Shown: positions 11,300-23,330 of the stretch, in pieces
Layout: the number at the start of each line of letters is the position of its first letter
How positions within the stretch are numbered: position 1 is the first letter of the stretch
Notes under the pieces: model-generated
The model's database searches: none
Seen by the model: only the letters and a program-made list of their open reading frames with translations
Told to the model about the DNA's origin: nothing
Assembly: GCF_030272615.1 (NCBI RefSeq)
Contig: NC_081415.1
Span: 266,015,925 to 266,079,924 of the forward strand
Direction of reading: 5' to 3'
DNA length: 64,000 bases
Source: Cryptomeria japonica
Taxonomy: Eukaryota > Streptophyta > Pinopsida > Cupressales > Cupressaceae
Made by a program: the position numbers and the translations under genes

Positions 11300-12428
11300 T
11301 GATGCAGTTAAGGTAGGGAGATCCAATGAAGGATAACCCATCCTTGCAGCCTAATACAAACACCATGCATAATATACCAGTAATGGGTAATACACCACCA
11401 AATATAGTAGAAAGAACAATCGGTAACAACATAGAATAAATAACCGGTAAACAATATGAACAATTCTTATTACAATCTGAAGAATTACAAATGCCACATG
11501 TTGGATCGTAGTACAAGATACAAACAATTCTTACAACACAAATATCATATCCATAGATCATCCACATAACAAATCAGCCTCTGGTTCTACCCTAATCCAG
11601 ACCTCAGCCTTTCGGCCTCAGTCCACCACATCAAAATCTCACCAGATCTACATCTTCAGTTGATCTCTAAACTCTGTCTTTGATCTTCTAACTTTTTATA
11701 CTGTCCGCAAATAATAACTTAATCAAGTCGGCCCAAAGACCAACCAATTCATGAAACGTGCAATGGTAACATGTCGACTCAAATCACTAAGAACAACTCC
11801 AAAATGCATAAAACAATGCATAGTCCTCCGAAAACATCGGACATGACACAAGAAACATAAATCAATGATCTGCAAGTCATGAAGATCAATGACAACCTGA
11901 TCCAACTTTGCTCAACACACTGCCAGAATTACCAGTAAGAACATATCAACTGGTCCAATACCAGAATCGATAACTCATCAGAAATAAATCCAAATGCTAT
12001 GAAACTCGATCACGACAAAGATCATGAACACAAGGGAATAAACCCAAAATCACAATGCTAAACACTCAAACATGAAGAAATGCCATGATTTCAAGCAATT
12101 CCACTGAAAAACTACCTCAACTGGTAAGAACTAGACCGGTGCTCCTGCATCAACTTGAAAACACACTCTATTTATTTTTAGTTTATTTGATCATCATTTA
12201 AAACTCTTTATCTCATATCATTTGCATACTTGCACGGTATTAAAATAATTAATGATATTTTATATAAAATTTAGAATTGGAGCTTATCAAATTATTTTGA
12301 TTACATTTTCTATATTAGTATTGATGTGATGTCAATGGATTAAAGCTTATTTAGATAAGAGAAGCCTACATTTATGGAATTACCATTTTCATGTATTTAG
12401 GGTCTTATATCCTATTCAAATTTCTTCC

Positions 12429-13705
<1,277 letters not shown>

Positions 13706-15678
13706 TTTTATTAGATGACTAACACATAAATAATTTCTATTTATCAAAGATTTCATAATATTACTCTAACAATATTATAACTATTTAATACTTGACCAAC
13801 ATAATTATTTATATTTATACCTACCAACCATTAACTTTTTGACCAATATAATTATTCATATTTATACCTACCAAAAGAAAAAATATGTGGTAGCTAAGTC
13901 CATAATTTTGCTTGTCATTAGCTAATTTTGAAATAGTAAGAATTTAGGATGAAGTATGACAAACATAAAAGAAATGTGGAAGGAATATAAAGTACTATAA
14001 AATGCAAGATGAAAGGACAAAATCATAGCATGTGGGAATATAAGATTTAATTTAAGGACAAAACATTATGATCACTCTATTTTGAGTAGGACCACTTTTC
14101 TCAAAGAGAGCTAAATTTCTTCCCACGCGAAGTAGAAAATTAGAAAAGGTTAGAGATGAATAGCTTTTTGGAAGATTCAAAGTTCTCCAAACTTTCTTTT
14201 TCTTTTTTTTAGACACATTAGGTTTCAAGTTTGTGTCCAATTCAAATTTTACTTTTCCTCTAAAAGTGACAAATGTTAAATAATTGTTTATAAATATCAT
14301 TTATTTTATGTGTTTAAGTGTGCTTATAATCGACAATGATTTGACTTGGCCAAGGTTGAATTGCATTTTCTAAGATGATTTGTCCCAAAGATTGTAAGTG
14401 AAGTAAAGCTATTTATCCCTTAGCCTTTAGGGTGTATACACAAATGTCATAATGCAATTATGAAAGCAGTTTGAAATATTCTAAGGCAATTCAAATATTG
14501 GAGTTTTATTCTCTTCCATCACTTCTCTATTGTGTCCCACTCCTTTTTCTATTTCGAGTCTTCATTTTTCCTATGTGATCCAACTATTGTTCTCTTTTTG
14601 GGATGAATTCAAACTAGACTATTGATCTATCTCCCTCCATTTCTATAAATGTGAATCTCCGCCTTCATTTTCTCTTTAATCACGAATATTTGATCTTCTT
14701 TATTATTTTGATATCAATTATGCTATTGAATTTTTGAGAGCAACACTACTGCCATTTAAAGAGAACTCAAAGGACAATGGAGATAAGTGACATGGATGCT
14801 TGAAGATACATTTCACTTATTGTTTTTCTCATTTCTTGCACTCATTCTCATAATCTTCATTGGGAGATAGATTCTTGCATATGTTTGAGGTTTTCTTTGT
14901 TGACTTATTTATTATTTATTCTAGTTTAGATTTTTAGTCTCACAATAAGTATTAATTTAGTATAGAATAAGTATAATTAATTTGTGTTATAAGTATGAAT
15001 AGTAATGCATCTTTTAGGTTTAAATAATTAGTTATAAACAAACCAATAAGAAAACAAAATTAAAATAGTTTGAATAGATTTTTTAGTATATCTTTTTCTA
15101 AATTTATTTCAAAATATCAAAATTACTTAGTCTATCATCTATTGAATAATAGTTGTGAATAGTGCTATTAGTCTTAAGCTATTTTACTATTGATAAAATC
15201 TTTTTTTAATTCATTTTGATTATAAGTAGTTAATAATTGAATCAATTGATTTCATATCACTATTGGGTTATATTCATTGAAATGCTACTATTTTGTTTAA
15301 TTGGTAACAAATGCACCATCAAGAGAGTAGAATTAAAACAAGGTTGTGTTGTTGCAAAGTTCTTGCCAAATGCTAATAGGTCAGTGGTGATCTTTGATGG
15401 GTAAAAAGATGGAGAACAACAATGGTTCAATCAAAATGAGGTGAGATATGAAATGTTTAACCATTCTATTGATTTGTTTTGAAATATTTTTGTGATACAT
15501 TTGTAATCATTTTATGAATTATAAAAGATCATTTGAATTTGTGTTGCACATGTTAGGGTGTTATTAGTCCTTCCTTAATATATAATTATTCAAATGGGTA
15601 TGTGAGTTGTTTATTATTCACAGTAACTTAATATAATAATAAAATAATAATCTTTAAAAATAAAACTTTATATATTTA
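13706..15678. repeat. Segmental duplication copy A, part upstream of the LINE
   Basis: From 'ttttattagatgactaac' this stretch matches 26899-28909 in the same order and orientation, with substitutions and several indels. For example, about 60 bp present near 27700-27760 are absent here near 14505, and about 55 bp near 27445-27510 are absent near 14310. No complete gene. An exon-like block near 15308-15439 is described separately. Confidence 0.9.
15308..15439 (+). other. Exon-like coding relic present in both duplication copies
   Basis: One frame reads CTIKRVELKQGCVVAKFLP, then NRSVVIFDG, a TAA, then KDGEQQWFNQNEV, followed by GTGAGA, a good splice-donor sequence. Copy B has the same frame and the same stop at about 28568-28698. 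I do not recognise the protein. It may be one exon of a host gene fragment carried in the duplicated block, or chance. Confidence 0.3.
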
Positions 15679-16142
15679 TCCTCCGGTGATTGGCCTATGT
15701 TTATCCCCTAATCCTTGCTCCTCCCCCTCATTGGATAAGAATGATGTCCACCACTCCCCTCACCCCTTTGGTGAAGCCAACCCCTCTCTTCCCTAATCCC
15801 CCCCAAAAAAATTTGTGATGTGAAAGTTCCTCTGGGGAAACCAAATCAAACAAGCTTTACATCTCCACCCTAGTCCCCTAGCAGTTGGGTGATATTGGAG
15901 GACTTTTCCAAGTCATTCCTGTTGACATCTAATGAGAAGACCTCCCCACCATGTCTTCCTTATGCGGATAATGAGGAATGGCTGACACAAAAGAAAAAAA
16001 TAGGACTAAGAAGGCGGATGTGGGTAATGGCAGTAAAGTTGGAAGGCCAACTAAGAGAGTGTTGAGGTAGAAAGCTATAGCGAGGGATATCGCAAGGGGG
16101 AAACAGTTGACCCTTGATGGAAATAACAAAACTAAGAAATGA
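15679..16142 (+). pseudogene. LINE ORF1, C-terminal remnant
   Basis: A Pro/Ser-rich stretch (SPHPFGEA, SPQSP-like) leads to DNEEWLTQKKK and a basic tail ending ...RDIARGKQLTLDGNNKTKK, then TGA at 16140-16142. The same tail closes ORF1 in the full-length LINE (54897-55079). The DUF4283-like and knuckle parts are missing by 5' truncation. An A-run near 15985 shifts the frame. The terminal TGA overlaps the ORF2 start as ATGA (16139-16142). Confidence 0.75.
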
Positions 16143-17204
16143 AGTTCCTCTCCTGGAACATAAGGGGACTCAACAACCCTCAAAAGGAATTGGCTATAAA
16201 ATAATATATTTTAGAGATGAAGATTGATATCTATTTACTACAAGAAGTCAAAATGTCCTACCAAACCTTTGCAATGACTGCTGGCAAACTTTGGTTGGGC
16301 ACTGCGTTTCTATACGTGGAGGCGTTAGGGGCGTTTGGTGGAATCGCTACCCTTTGGAACCCATACAAGCTCCAAGGTAATGTACATGTAAGCTCACAAA
16401 ACTATCTGGCGGTAACCTTCCAATTTGGTGATCTCTATTGGCATCTGTTCAATATTTATGCCCCCAATTCCAAGATGGGAAGGCACCTTGTTTGGGAGGA
16501 AATTATTGATTGTATCCTTGAGGATCAAAATTCTCACTACATTTTGGCTAGAGACTTCAACACCCCTCTCTCCCCTTTTGAGAAACATGGTTGTCTTGTG
16601 GATTATTATGATAGTATGGGGGATCTAGACAATCTTATAAATGCTACTAGTCTTTTTTATTTAGATCTTCAGGGTGTCCCCTTCACCTGGTCTAATAATA
16701 GGAAAGGGAACCACCTAATCCAAGTCAGACTGGACATATTTTTAGTCTTTGCTAAATGGGATATTCATCACAACTCCTACCTAAGGACCCTCCCAAGGAC
16801 TACTTCTGATCATATTCCTCTCCTCCTCCACTAGATCGATAAACCCCCCTTGAGTCCTCCCCCTTCCCGTTATGAGATTATGTGGGCCTCCCACCCAGAT
16901 TTTAGAGATTTGGTTAGGAGGTGGTGGTCCTACCTTGTTCGAGGGACAAATATGTTCAGGATAGCTGAGAAATTGAACCTCATCCAACAGGAAGTGAAAG
17001 GATGGAATAAAACAACTTTTGGTGACATATTCAAGAAGAAGAAGGATCCGTGCTCCAAGCTGGAGCAGATTCAAAACATTATGGTCTCTGTTGATCCTCC
17101 TCACTCCCTCCTTAATGAAGAAGAAGATTGCAGAAAAATTGGAAGGGAATTCTTTCTAAGGAGGAAATCTGTTGGAAGCAGAGATCCAAAATCCAATGGC
17201 TGAA
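16139..17204 (+). pseudogene. LINE ORF2 N-terminus: APE-type endonuclease and linker
   Basis: Starts MKFLSWNIRGLNNPQKELAI, the standard opening of LINE endonucleases, with an immediate TAA at 16202-16204. It continues MKIDIYLLQEVKM, NIYAPNSKMGRH and DFNTPLSP (normally GDFN; here ARDFN). It then reads WSNNRKGNHLIQVRLDIFL and closes with TTSDHIPLLLH, the SDHxP catalytic His motif. The linker follows (EIMWASHPDFRDLV...). A TAG separates the domain from the linker near 16834, and the frame shifts near 17130. The endonuclease nicks target DNA to prime reverse transcription. This copy cannot make it. Confidence 0.9.
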
Positions 17205-18891
17205 GGTGAGAGACAGGAACTCAGCCTTCTTCCACCGCTCAACTAGAATTCACATAAAGAGAAACATGATCAAATGCCTAAAGGATGACAATGGACAGGA
17301 GATCACAGATGAAGCCCAAATTGGTCAAATTGCTATTGACTTCTTCATCTGTATGTACACTGAGTTTGGAGGAGGAAGTGAGGCTCTTCAAGACAGGCTT
17401 ATGAATAAATTACCTACTGCTATTAGTGAGGAGGATAACTGCCAGCTTCTTTCACCTATTTCCTTGGAGGAGGTTTGATTGGCAGTCTTTGTGATGGGTG
17501 CTTACAAGACCCCAGGTCCAAATGGCTTCCCCCCGACTTTCTTCCATGAATACTGGGACATTGTCAGCTTTGATGTCACCAGAGCTATGAAGGGTTTCTT
17601 TAGGACTGGTAAATTGTTGAAAAAGCTAAATAGTACCTACATTGTTCTCATTCCCAAATCTCAGGACCCTAAATGCATGATGGATTTTTGACCTATAAGC
17701 CTCTGCAATACTATTTATAAGATCATCTCTAAGGTCTTAGTGAACAGAATCAAACCGATGCTTTTTAAGTTTAGCATCTCCTCTCAAAAAGGCTTTGTCC
17801 CAGGTCATCAAATCTTGGATGCGACCATTTCCATGCACGAAATTATCCATTCCATGGATAAGAGAGGATCTCTAGGTATGGTTTTTAAACTAGATATCTC
17901 AAAAGCTTATGATAAAGTTAACCAATGTTTCATGTTTAAAACTCTTTTAAAATTGGGCTTTAATCCTAAAATTGTTGATATGATACGGGAGTGTGTGTCT
18001 ACGGTTCAGTTTGTTGTCATGATCAATGGGGTTCCTAGGGGTTATTTCAAAGATAAAAAAGGTATCAGGCAAGGGGACCCCCTGTCCCCATACCTCTTCA
18101 TTATGATTGTTGAGGTTTTGGGAAGAAATTTCCTAGATATGGCCAATGGGAGATTAAAGGGTGTCAAAGTTGCTACTACTATTCCCCCTTTTGTGATCCA
18201 GCAATTTGTGGATGACACCTTCCTATTTGGTAAATCCTCTGTGATGGAAGATAAACACTAGAAGAACATGCTTTCTGACTATGCCTCTGCTTCAGGTCAA
18301 TGTATCAACTATAATAAAATTATTTTTTTCTTTTACAACAACCCTATGGACTTACAAACAAAAAATCTTAATATTCTTGGGTGCCATTCTGCCAATTTAC
18401 CTGGGACTTACCTGGGTCTCCCTCTCATTGTTAAAGAGGTTACTCCTGCTTTCTGGAATTTTATCCTTGAAAGAATACAAAAGAAACTTGCGGGTTGGAA
18501 AGGTAAATTTCTTAGCAGTGTGGGGAAACTCCAACTCTTTGTTCCTTCCCTTTAGGGTATCCCTGTTTATTTCCTCTCCCTATTCAAAATTTTGGGCGCC
18601 ATGGGGGAGAAGCTCAAGAAGATTCAAAGAACTTTCCTTTGGAAGGATTTGGAAGAAAAGAAATGCCTCTCTCTAGTTAATTGGGATATTGTTTGCTTGC
18701 CTAAGACCATGGGTGGTCTAGGTATCAGAAAGATGAATGTATTGAACAAGGCCTTAATTGCCAAAGTGGGTTGGAACCTAGCTAAAGGGGAGGCAGATTG
18801 GTGCAACATTATCAGGGCCAAGTACCTAGAAAGGGAGCAATTTTGCTTCAACTTGAATTTTGTTGGCCTACCTCCTGGCTCTAAATTGTAG
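17128..18891 (+). pseudogene. LINE ORF2 reverse transcriptase domain
   Basis: Fragments in order: KIQWLKVRDRNSAFFHRST, KTPGPNGFPPTFF, PISLCNTIYKIISKVLVNRI, QKGFVPGHQILDA, FKLDISKAYDKVN (catalytic Asp), GIRQGDPLSPYLF and QQFVDDTFLFG (catalytic Asp pair, FVDD rather than the FADD usual in LINEs). These are followed by GTYLGLPL and KLAGWKGKFLSSVGK. Stops at about 17476, 17689, 18259 and 18553 break it, along with a shift near 18560. The thumb region continues as ILGAMGEKLKKIQRTFLW. Synthesises element cDNA at the target nick. Confidence 0.93.
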
Positions 18892-19560
18892 AACGACATT
18901 CTCAAGCTTAGACTTATTATCAGAGAGGGACTGAAGTGACAAATTAGAAATTGTAGAAAGATCAAATTTTGGGAAGATACGTACGTGGCTGGAAGACAAA
19001 CCTCTGGCTGAAACCCACTTTTGCCAATTAATGAATATTCTAAAGGACCATTTTGGTAATTATATTGCTGACTACATTATGCTGGGAAGAGGAAAGTGGA
19101 AAAACATCTCTCTAATCTTTACTGATTGTCCTGACCTATTGCCTAAGGCCCTTGAACTCTAGGACCTCATGCTCACATCGCGGATACCTCTATCTTCCCA
19201 TGAGGATAAATTCATCTGGAAGGGGACTCAGTCTGGGGATTTCTCGGTCAGGTCTTCTTACACACAAATCTTGAGATTCAATGGGGATATGGAATGCTAG
19301 AAAAAGATTTGGAACCAACAACTTATTCCAAAGATTAATTTTTTCTGGTGGACCCTTATGCATGGAAAGTTTTGACTCAAGATAACTTGAGAAGAAGGGG
19401 CTTCCAATTACCTAATAGATGTATCCTTTGTAAATCGGAGGAGGAATTTATCAACCATCTTTTTCATCCACTGCCCCTTTGCTAGACATTTATGGACCAT
19501 TACCCTTGAAAAATATGGTCTCCAATGGGTGTTCCATGATGACATACACTAGTTTGTGAA
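18892..19560 (+). pseudogene. LINE ORF2 zf-RVT region, heavily broken
   Basis: Recognisable scraps in shifting frames: NDILKLRLIIREGLK, INEYSKDHFGNYIADYIM, IPLSSHEDKFIWKGTQSGDFSVRSSY, KIWNQQLIPKINFFWWTLMH, and HCPFARHLWTITLEKYGL. The order matches 51309-52140 of the second LINE. At least five stops or shifts. This is the Cys/His-rich zf-RVT part between RT and RNase H. Confidence 0.8.
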
Positions 19561-20350
19561 TGATTGGTCAACACCTTCCCATCACCCCCTGGTTATAGAG
19601 TTGTGGAAGCATATCCCTCCTCATATATGCTGGAGTGTTTGGAAAGAAAGAAATAATAGAATCTTCAAGGATTTTGAAATCTTCCCGGATAATGTTTTTA
19701 ATAGCCTCTTCAAGATGATCATGGACAATATCTCAATGACTAGATGGAAAACTCCCTCCAACCCCCCTAACCTGGCTAATTGGAGAATTGTTGAACATTG
19801 GAAACTCCCCTCAGAGTTTAAGTTGTTCAACAACACTAAAAAGATCAATAGAAAAAGGACCAAATGGGAAGCCTCAAGTCACTCATGGCACAGACTAAAC
19901 TTTGATGGGGCAGCCCACAATAATAGGCAAGTGGGAGGTGGTGTTATACGAGATCATCAGAGTGGTCTTATTGTCGCCTTTGCGGGAAGCCCGAGGAATC
20001 GTATTGTCAATCAAGCTGAGGGAATGACCCTTTTATCAAGAATGAAGTTTGCCACTGCTATAGGTATCAGACAACTTGAAATTGAAGGTGATTCAAAAAT
20101 AATTGTTGAGGTTGTCAATGGTAGAACTACAACAGGTTGGAAGGTGGAAGGGATTTTCAGGGATACCCGAATTCTTCTAGCTAATCTCGACAGTTTCACT
20201 ATCTGCGACATTTACAGAGAAGGGAATGCGACTACTGACTCCATGGCTGTTACCAACATGCTGCAAGAGGGATTATAGTGTTGGAGGAGTATTGATCTGC
20301 TGCCAGTGATCACCAAGGAGATCTTGGAGAAAGAAAATACTAAGTTTTAA
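19556..20350 (+). pseudogene. LINE ORF2 C-terminus: RNase H (RVT_3) domain
   Basis: An open stretch of 240 codons followed by 23 more after a TAG at 20276-20278, ending TAA at 20348-20350. RNase H residues are in place: Asp in LNFDGAAHNN, Glu in QAEGMTLL, Asp in LEIEGDSKII and the final Asp in REGNATTDSMA. A C-terminal RNase H marks one branch of plant L1 elements and would remove the RNA strand after first-strand synthesis. The best preserved part of this copy. Confidence 0.9.
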
Positions 20351-20745
20351 TGATGTCTCCCCTCTATCTGCTTTACCTTTTAATTAGTTGTAATCTGATG
20401 AGGATCATAAATTACCAAATTTTGAATTTAAAGTTGGAACCCGCTAATTGTGGGATGGATATGCCATGCAGCGGCATATGGCCTAGTCATCATTCCCAAA
20501 ATAATCTAAGGGGGTTAAATAATGATTTTATCTACTTGTGGAGTACCGATATCTAGAAAGGCAATATTTTTTTAATCATTTAGATGGATGACATTGGCAG
20601 TGATGAAGGAAATAGGTTGTCTCGACTAAGTAACATTGGGTGGAATGATGGTTCACATGAGCAGAATAGATCTCAAGCTTGGGAGATCTGCTCAAATGCA
20701 ACTTGTAATAATCACGGTGATTATTAAACTGTTCTATATCAAAAT

Positions 20746-22253
20746 TTGTTGGGTCTGCTTCTGGACTCTACTTTGGCTATTGAGCGGCTCTACTTTCTCT
20801 TTGGCTTGCTTCTCATTACTATTGCTAAGCTGGAGGAAATGATAATGGGGGGTGACAAACTAAGACTTGAACTGGATAAAATGGATGATTTCAAATCTAG
20901 GCTGACAGTTTGGTTTGTGTGCATGGAAGGAGGAATTGATAAGTTCATAAAGAGTATGAAAGGCAATGATGAGAGACTATCTAAATAATTTGTGGCTTCT
21001 TGGAAGGACCAAAGGGTCACTATGAGTGGCATTTCTTTTGAAGTGAATGAGGAGGCTACAGCTCAGGCGACAAGCCTTTCCATGGAAGGCCAAAAATGGA
21101 AAAATCAGAGCCGTATCTCAGACACCACTAGTCTGAACCAATTCTTTCGCTATTGTAAGAACCCTGTGAAGTGGGCTAGTGGATTCAATCGTGAAGAGCT
21201 TCCCTCACCATGGGGTGAGGTGTGATACACCATTATGAATTATTTTACTCTCGAAGGGTGGTATGGGGTTTTCTATTACTACCACCTCCCTTTTCTTAAT
21301 CATCTTAGGAATAGGGATCTTATTTCTATTATGTTTTATCTATTGCATTCTATGGCTGCTAATGTGAGAGATGTTGTTGAGTCTAAGAAGAAAAACAAGG
21401 ATTATACTATTCTCCACCAAGGCCTTATCCTTTGCCTATATAATTTTCATCTGGCCCTTTGCCCTCCCCACACAATTTCGGTCCAAAATGTGCCGGAAAA
21501 CCAGCCTCGCCCATGGCCACAACCAACTCTAAAAACACCCCTACTCTCCTTCTCGAGCTTGGCTCCTCCAGCAAGAAAAACAAGAAGTGTGCTATCCACT
21601 CAGAGGACTCAAAACCCTTCGAGTCCAAGAAATTGAGAATCCAACAAATTGACTCTGATGTGGAGATCATTGATGAAGCCAACACTCCCCGTTGCTTCGT
21701 GAGACTAGCGTCCAAACCCCCTGAAAAAGAGAAATCCTTAAAGGACCCCTCCTCATCCCATGATATGGGGGATACCAACCCCTCTGATAATGCGGCCTCA
21801 TCTCTTTCTACCTCGGCTCCTCATACTGATAGCTCTACCCATGTCTTTGAGAGCCCTTAAAACCTTGGGAACCTAGATGATGAACCCAAGGCTCAGGCCA
21901 ATTCCCCTTCCCCTACCCCCAGGTTTGAGAAAATAGTGATTGTGGAGGAAGCTAGCAATATCAAGGAGGAAGTGGACGTCAAGCTGCTGGATCTAGAGAA
22001 GAAAGTGGATGCCCTGAATGAGAAAATACAAGAAATTGTTAGCAAAGAGAATGTCATTGAAAAAAGGCTGCATGAGGTCACTAGGTTCACGCTGGAAGTC
22101 ATGCACAATTCTGCGACCACTCTGTGTCTTTTATAGGAAAATACCCAGAAAGGAAAAAAGGAGGAAGAGGACTACAAAGACCTCTTCAAATTTGTCACCA
22201 AGGAATGGGCTAGGAGGCTCCTACCCAAGATGAGTCATGGCAAAAAGAAGTAG
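20746..22253 (+). pseudogene. LINE ORF3: uncharacterised third reading frame downstream of RNase H
   Basis: Conserved pieces in order: GGDKLRLELDKMDDF and GGIDKFIKSMKGNDERLSK (TAA at 20986), then VTMSGISFEVNEEATAQATS, NQSRISDTTSLNQFF and GFNREELPSPW (TGA at 21223). Next come NYFTLEGWYGVFYYYHLPFL, ILHQGLILCLYNFHLALCPP, a Ser/Pro-rich hinge with EANTPR and RLASKP, then a heptad-like charged segment (KLLDLEKKVDALNEKIQEIV, about 21978-22040) predicted to be a coiled coil. The end is DYKDLFKFVTKEWARRLLPK plus a basic tail, stop TAG at 22251-22253. The same order lies in the other LINE at 48844-50276. About 480 codons once the shift near 21490 is allowed for. I recognise no known family; start undetermined. 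Confidence 0.8.
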
Positions 22254-22576
22254 GGATGTTAGCTACTTGGTGTTTTTTTGAAATTTTCAATGGCCTTAGT
22301 GGCATTACTGTTTATAGTTATGTTTATACTCCTTGCTGGTTAATCTTGGACTTGGTTATCTTTAGCCCTGCATGGCATATTTTATGGTTTACTATGACTC
22401 TTTCAAACTCTGTTAATATGGGCAGTATGTTTAAATTTTTTGATAGAGGAAAGTTTTAGGAGGCTGTGATTTTGTTGTTTCTCTGCTAATAGTTGCTCGT
22501 CTGTTGTTAATATGATTATATCTAGGTCAACCCCCTTGTTTTGGCTGCTTTTAATATCAAAAACATTATATATTTA

Positions 22577-22952
22577 ATAATATAAAATAAAATAAAATAT
22601 TATAAATCCTTATTATATGATATTAAAACTACATAATATAATAATAGTTTTAAATATTAAAATAGGGCAAGACATTAATATTAAACATATAAAATAATAA
22701 TAAAAGTAAATCTATATAATTATTATTAACAATAACATACTAATATTAGATGAGGGTTAAATATATTTATTATTTTATATTTTTTATACTAGATTAGGGT
22801 TATTTATTAATTATAATATATATAATATAATACAATAAATAATATTATTTGATTATTAAATATATAATATATGTATTATTTATTAAATTATACATATGTA
22901 TATATTAAATATATATTTACTATGCATATTAATAATAGAAAATAGAAAATAT
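22577..22952. other. Extremely AT-rich spacer
   Basis: Almost only A and T with short ATAATA runs, between the LINE's right target repeat and an LTR-like start at 22953. No genes. Confidence 0.7.
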
Positions 22953-23330
22953 TGTAGTGTCAAAAATTGTACTCCTTTAATTATTGAGTCTGATTTCACA
23001 TTCTGTTAGCACTCGTTTTAGTTTGCTCATTTCCTCGTAGCATTATAGGACCATTTCTAGCCTTGAATTAACCCTCAACTCAAGAACATGAGTCCTATCC
23101 CACTTTAAAATTTCAACACACTCCTCTTTGGGCCCTTACTTTAGTGTGCCCTTTTTCCTATATCATTTCAAGTTTATTTAGGTTCTATCCTTTTTTAAAT
23201 TTAAAAGCACCTTATTCCCTACTTAAATGTTGTCAATCCTAATAATAAATCTGGATTTGATATTAGGACCCTATTATCTCGCTTCTCTTAAAATTCAATC
23301 ATATTTCATTGGGACACGTCAAAGAAGTTT
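22953..23330 (+). mobile_element. Gypsy-type LTR start, family shared with 45692
   Basis: Begins TGTAGTGTCAAAAATTGTAC. A relative starts at 45692 (TGTAGTGTTGCAAATTGTAA). They share further blocks: 'ggcccttRctttagtgtgcc' (23138 and 45738), a 'cctatttaagcc/gtttatttaggtt' region, 'ctRgatttgatattaggaccc'-type text near 23255. The second copy lacks about 150 bp. A TGTAG start on such a repeated block is typical of plant Ty3/Gypsy LTRs. The right end was not found. It probably lies before 23870. Confidence 0.5.

Larger units (their letters stand above)
10037..12152 (-). mobile_element. Complete non-autonomous LTR retrotransposon (TRIM/LARD-like), 2116 bp
   Basis: Two direct repeats, 10037-10937 (901 bp) and 11300-12152 (853 bp), flank a 362-bp interior. 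Each repeat starts TGATG and ends GCATCA (tgatgcag...ctgcatca in the better copy). The element is bounded by the 5-bp direct repeat acttg at 10032-10036 and 12153-12157. Orientation is minus: a primer-binding site lies just inside the right LTR, and the opposite side precedes the left LTR. The interior cannot encode gag or pol. A minus-strand ORF of about 90 codons in each LTR is duplicated only because the LTR is. The two LTRs differ at many positions, so the insertion is old. Confidence 0.9.
15679..22565 (+). mobile_element. LINE (plant L1-type with RNase H), 5' truncated, with a third ORF
   Basis: 6.9 kb running from the C-terminal part of ORF1 through ORF2 (16139-20350) and ORF3 (to 22253) to the 3' end ggctgcttttaatatcaaaaa. 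That end is nearly identical to the 3' end of the second LINE at 48555 (ggctgcttttattatcaaaaa). It is flanked by an 11-bp repeat, TTATATATTTA, at 15668-15678 and 22566-22576, consistent with target-primed insertion. The 5' end lacks the N-terminal part of ORF1, a normal 5' truncation. All frames carry stops or shifts. Confidence 0.93.

Noticed and set aside
10016-11567. A conserved minus-strand ORF of about 90 codons (MWMIYG.DICVV...) in two places
   Set aside because: The two copies are the two LTRs of one element, so similarity reflects LTR duplication and not selection.
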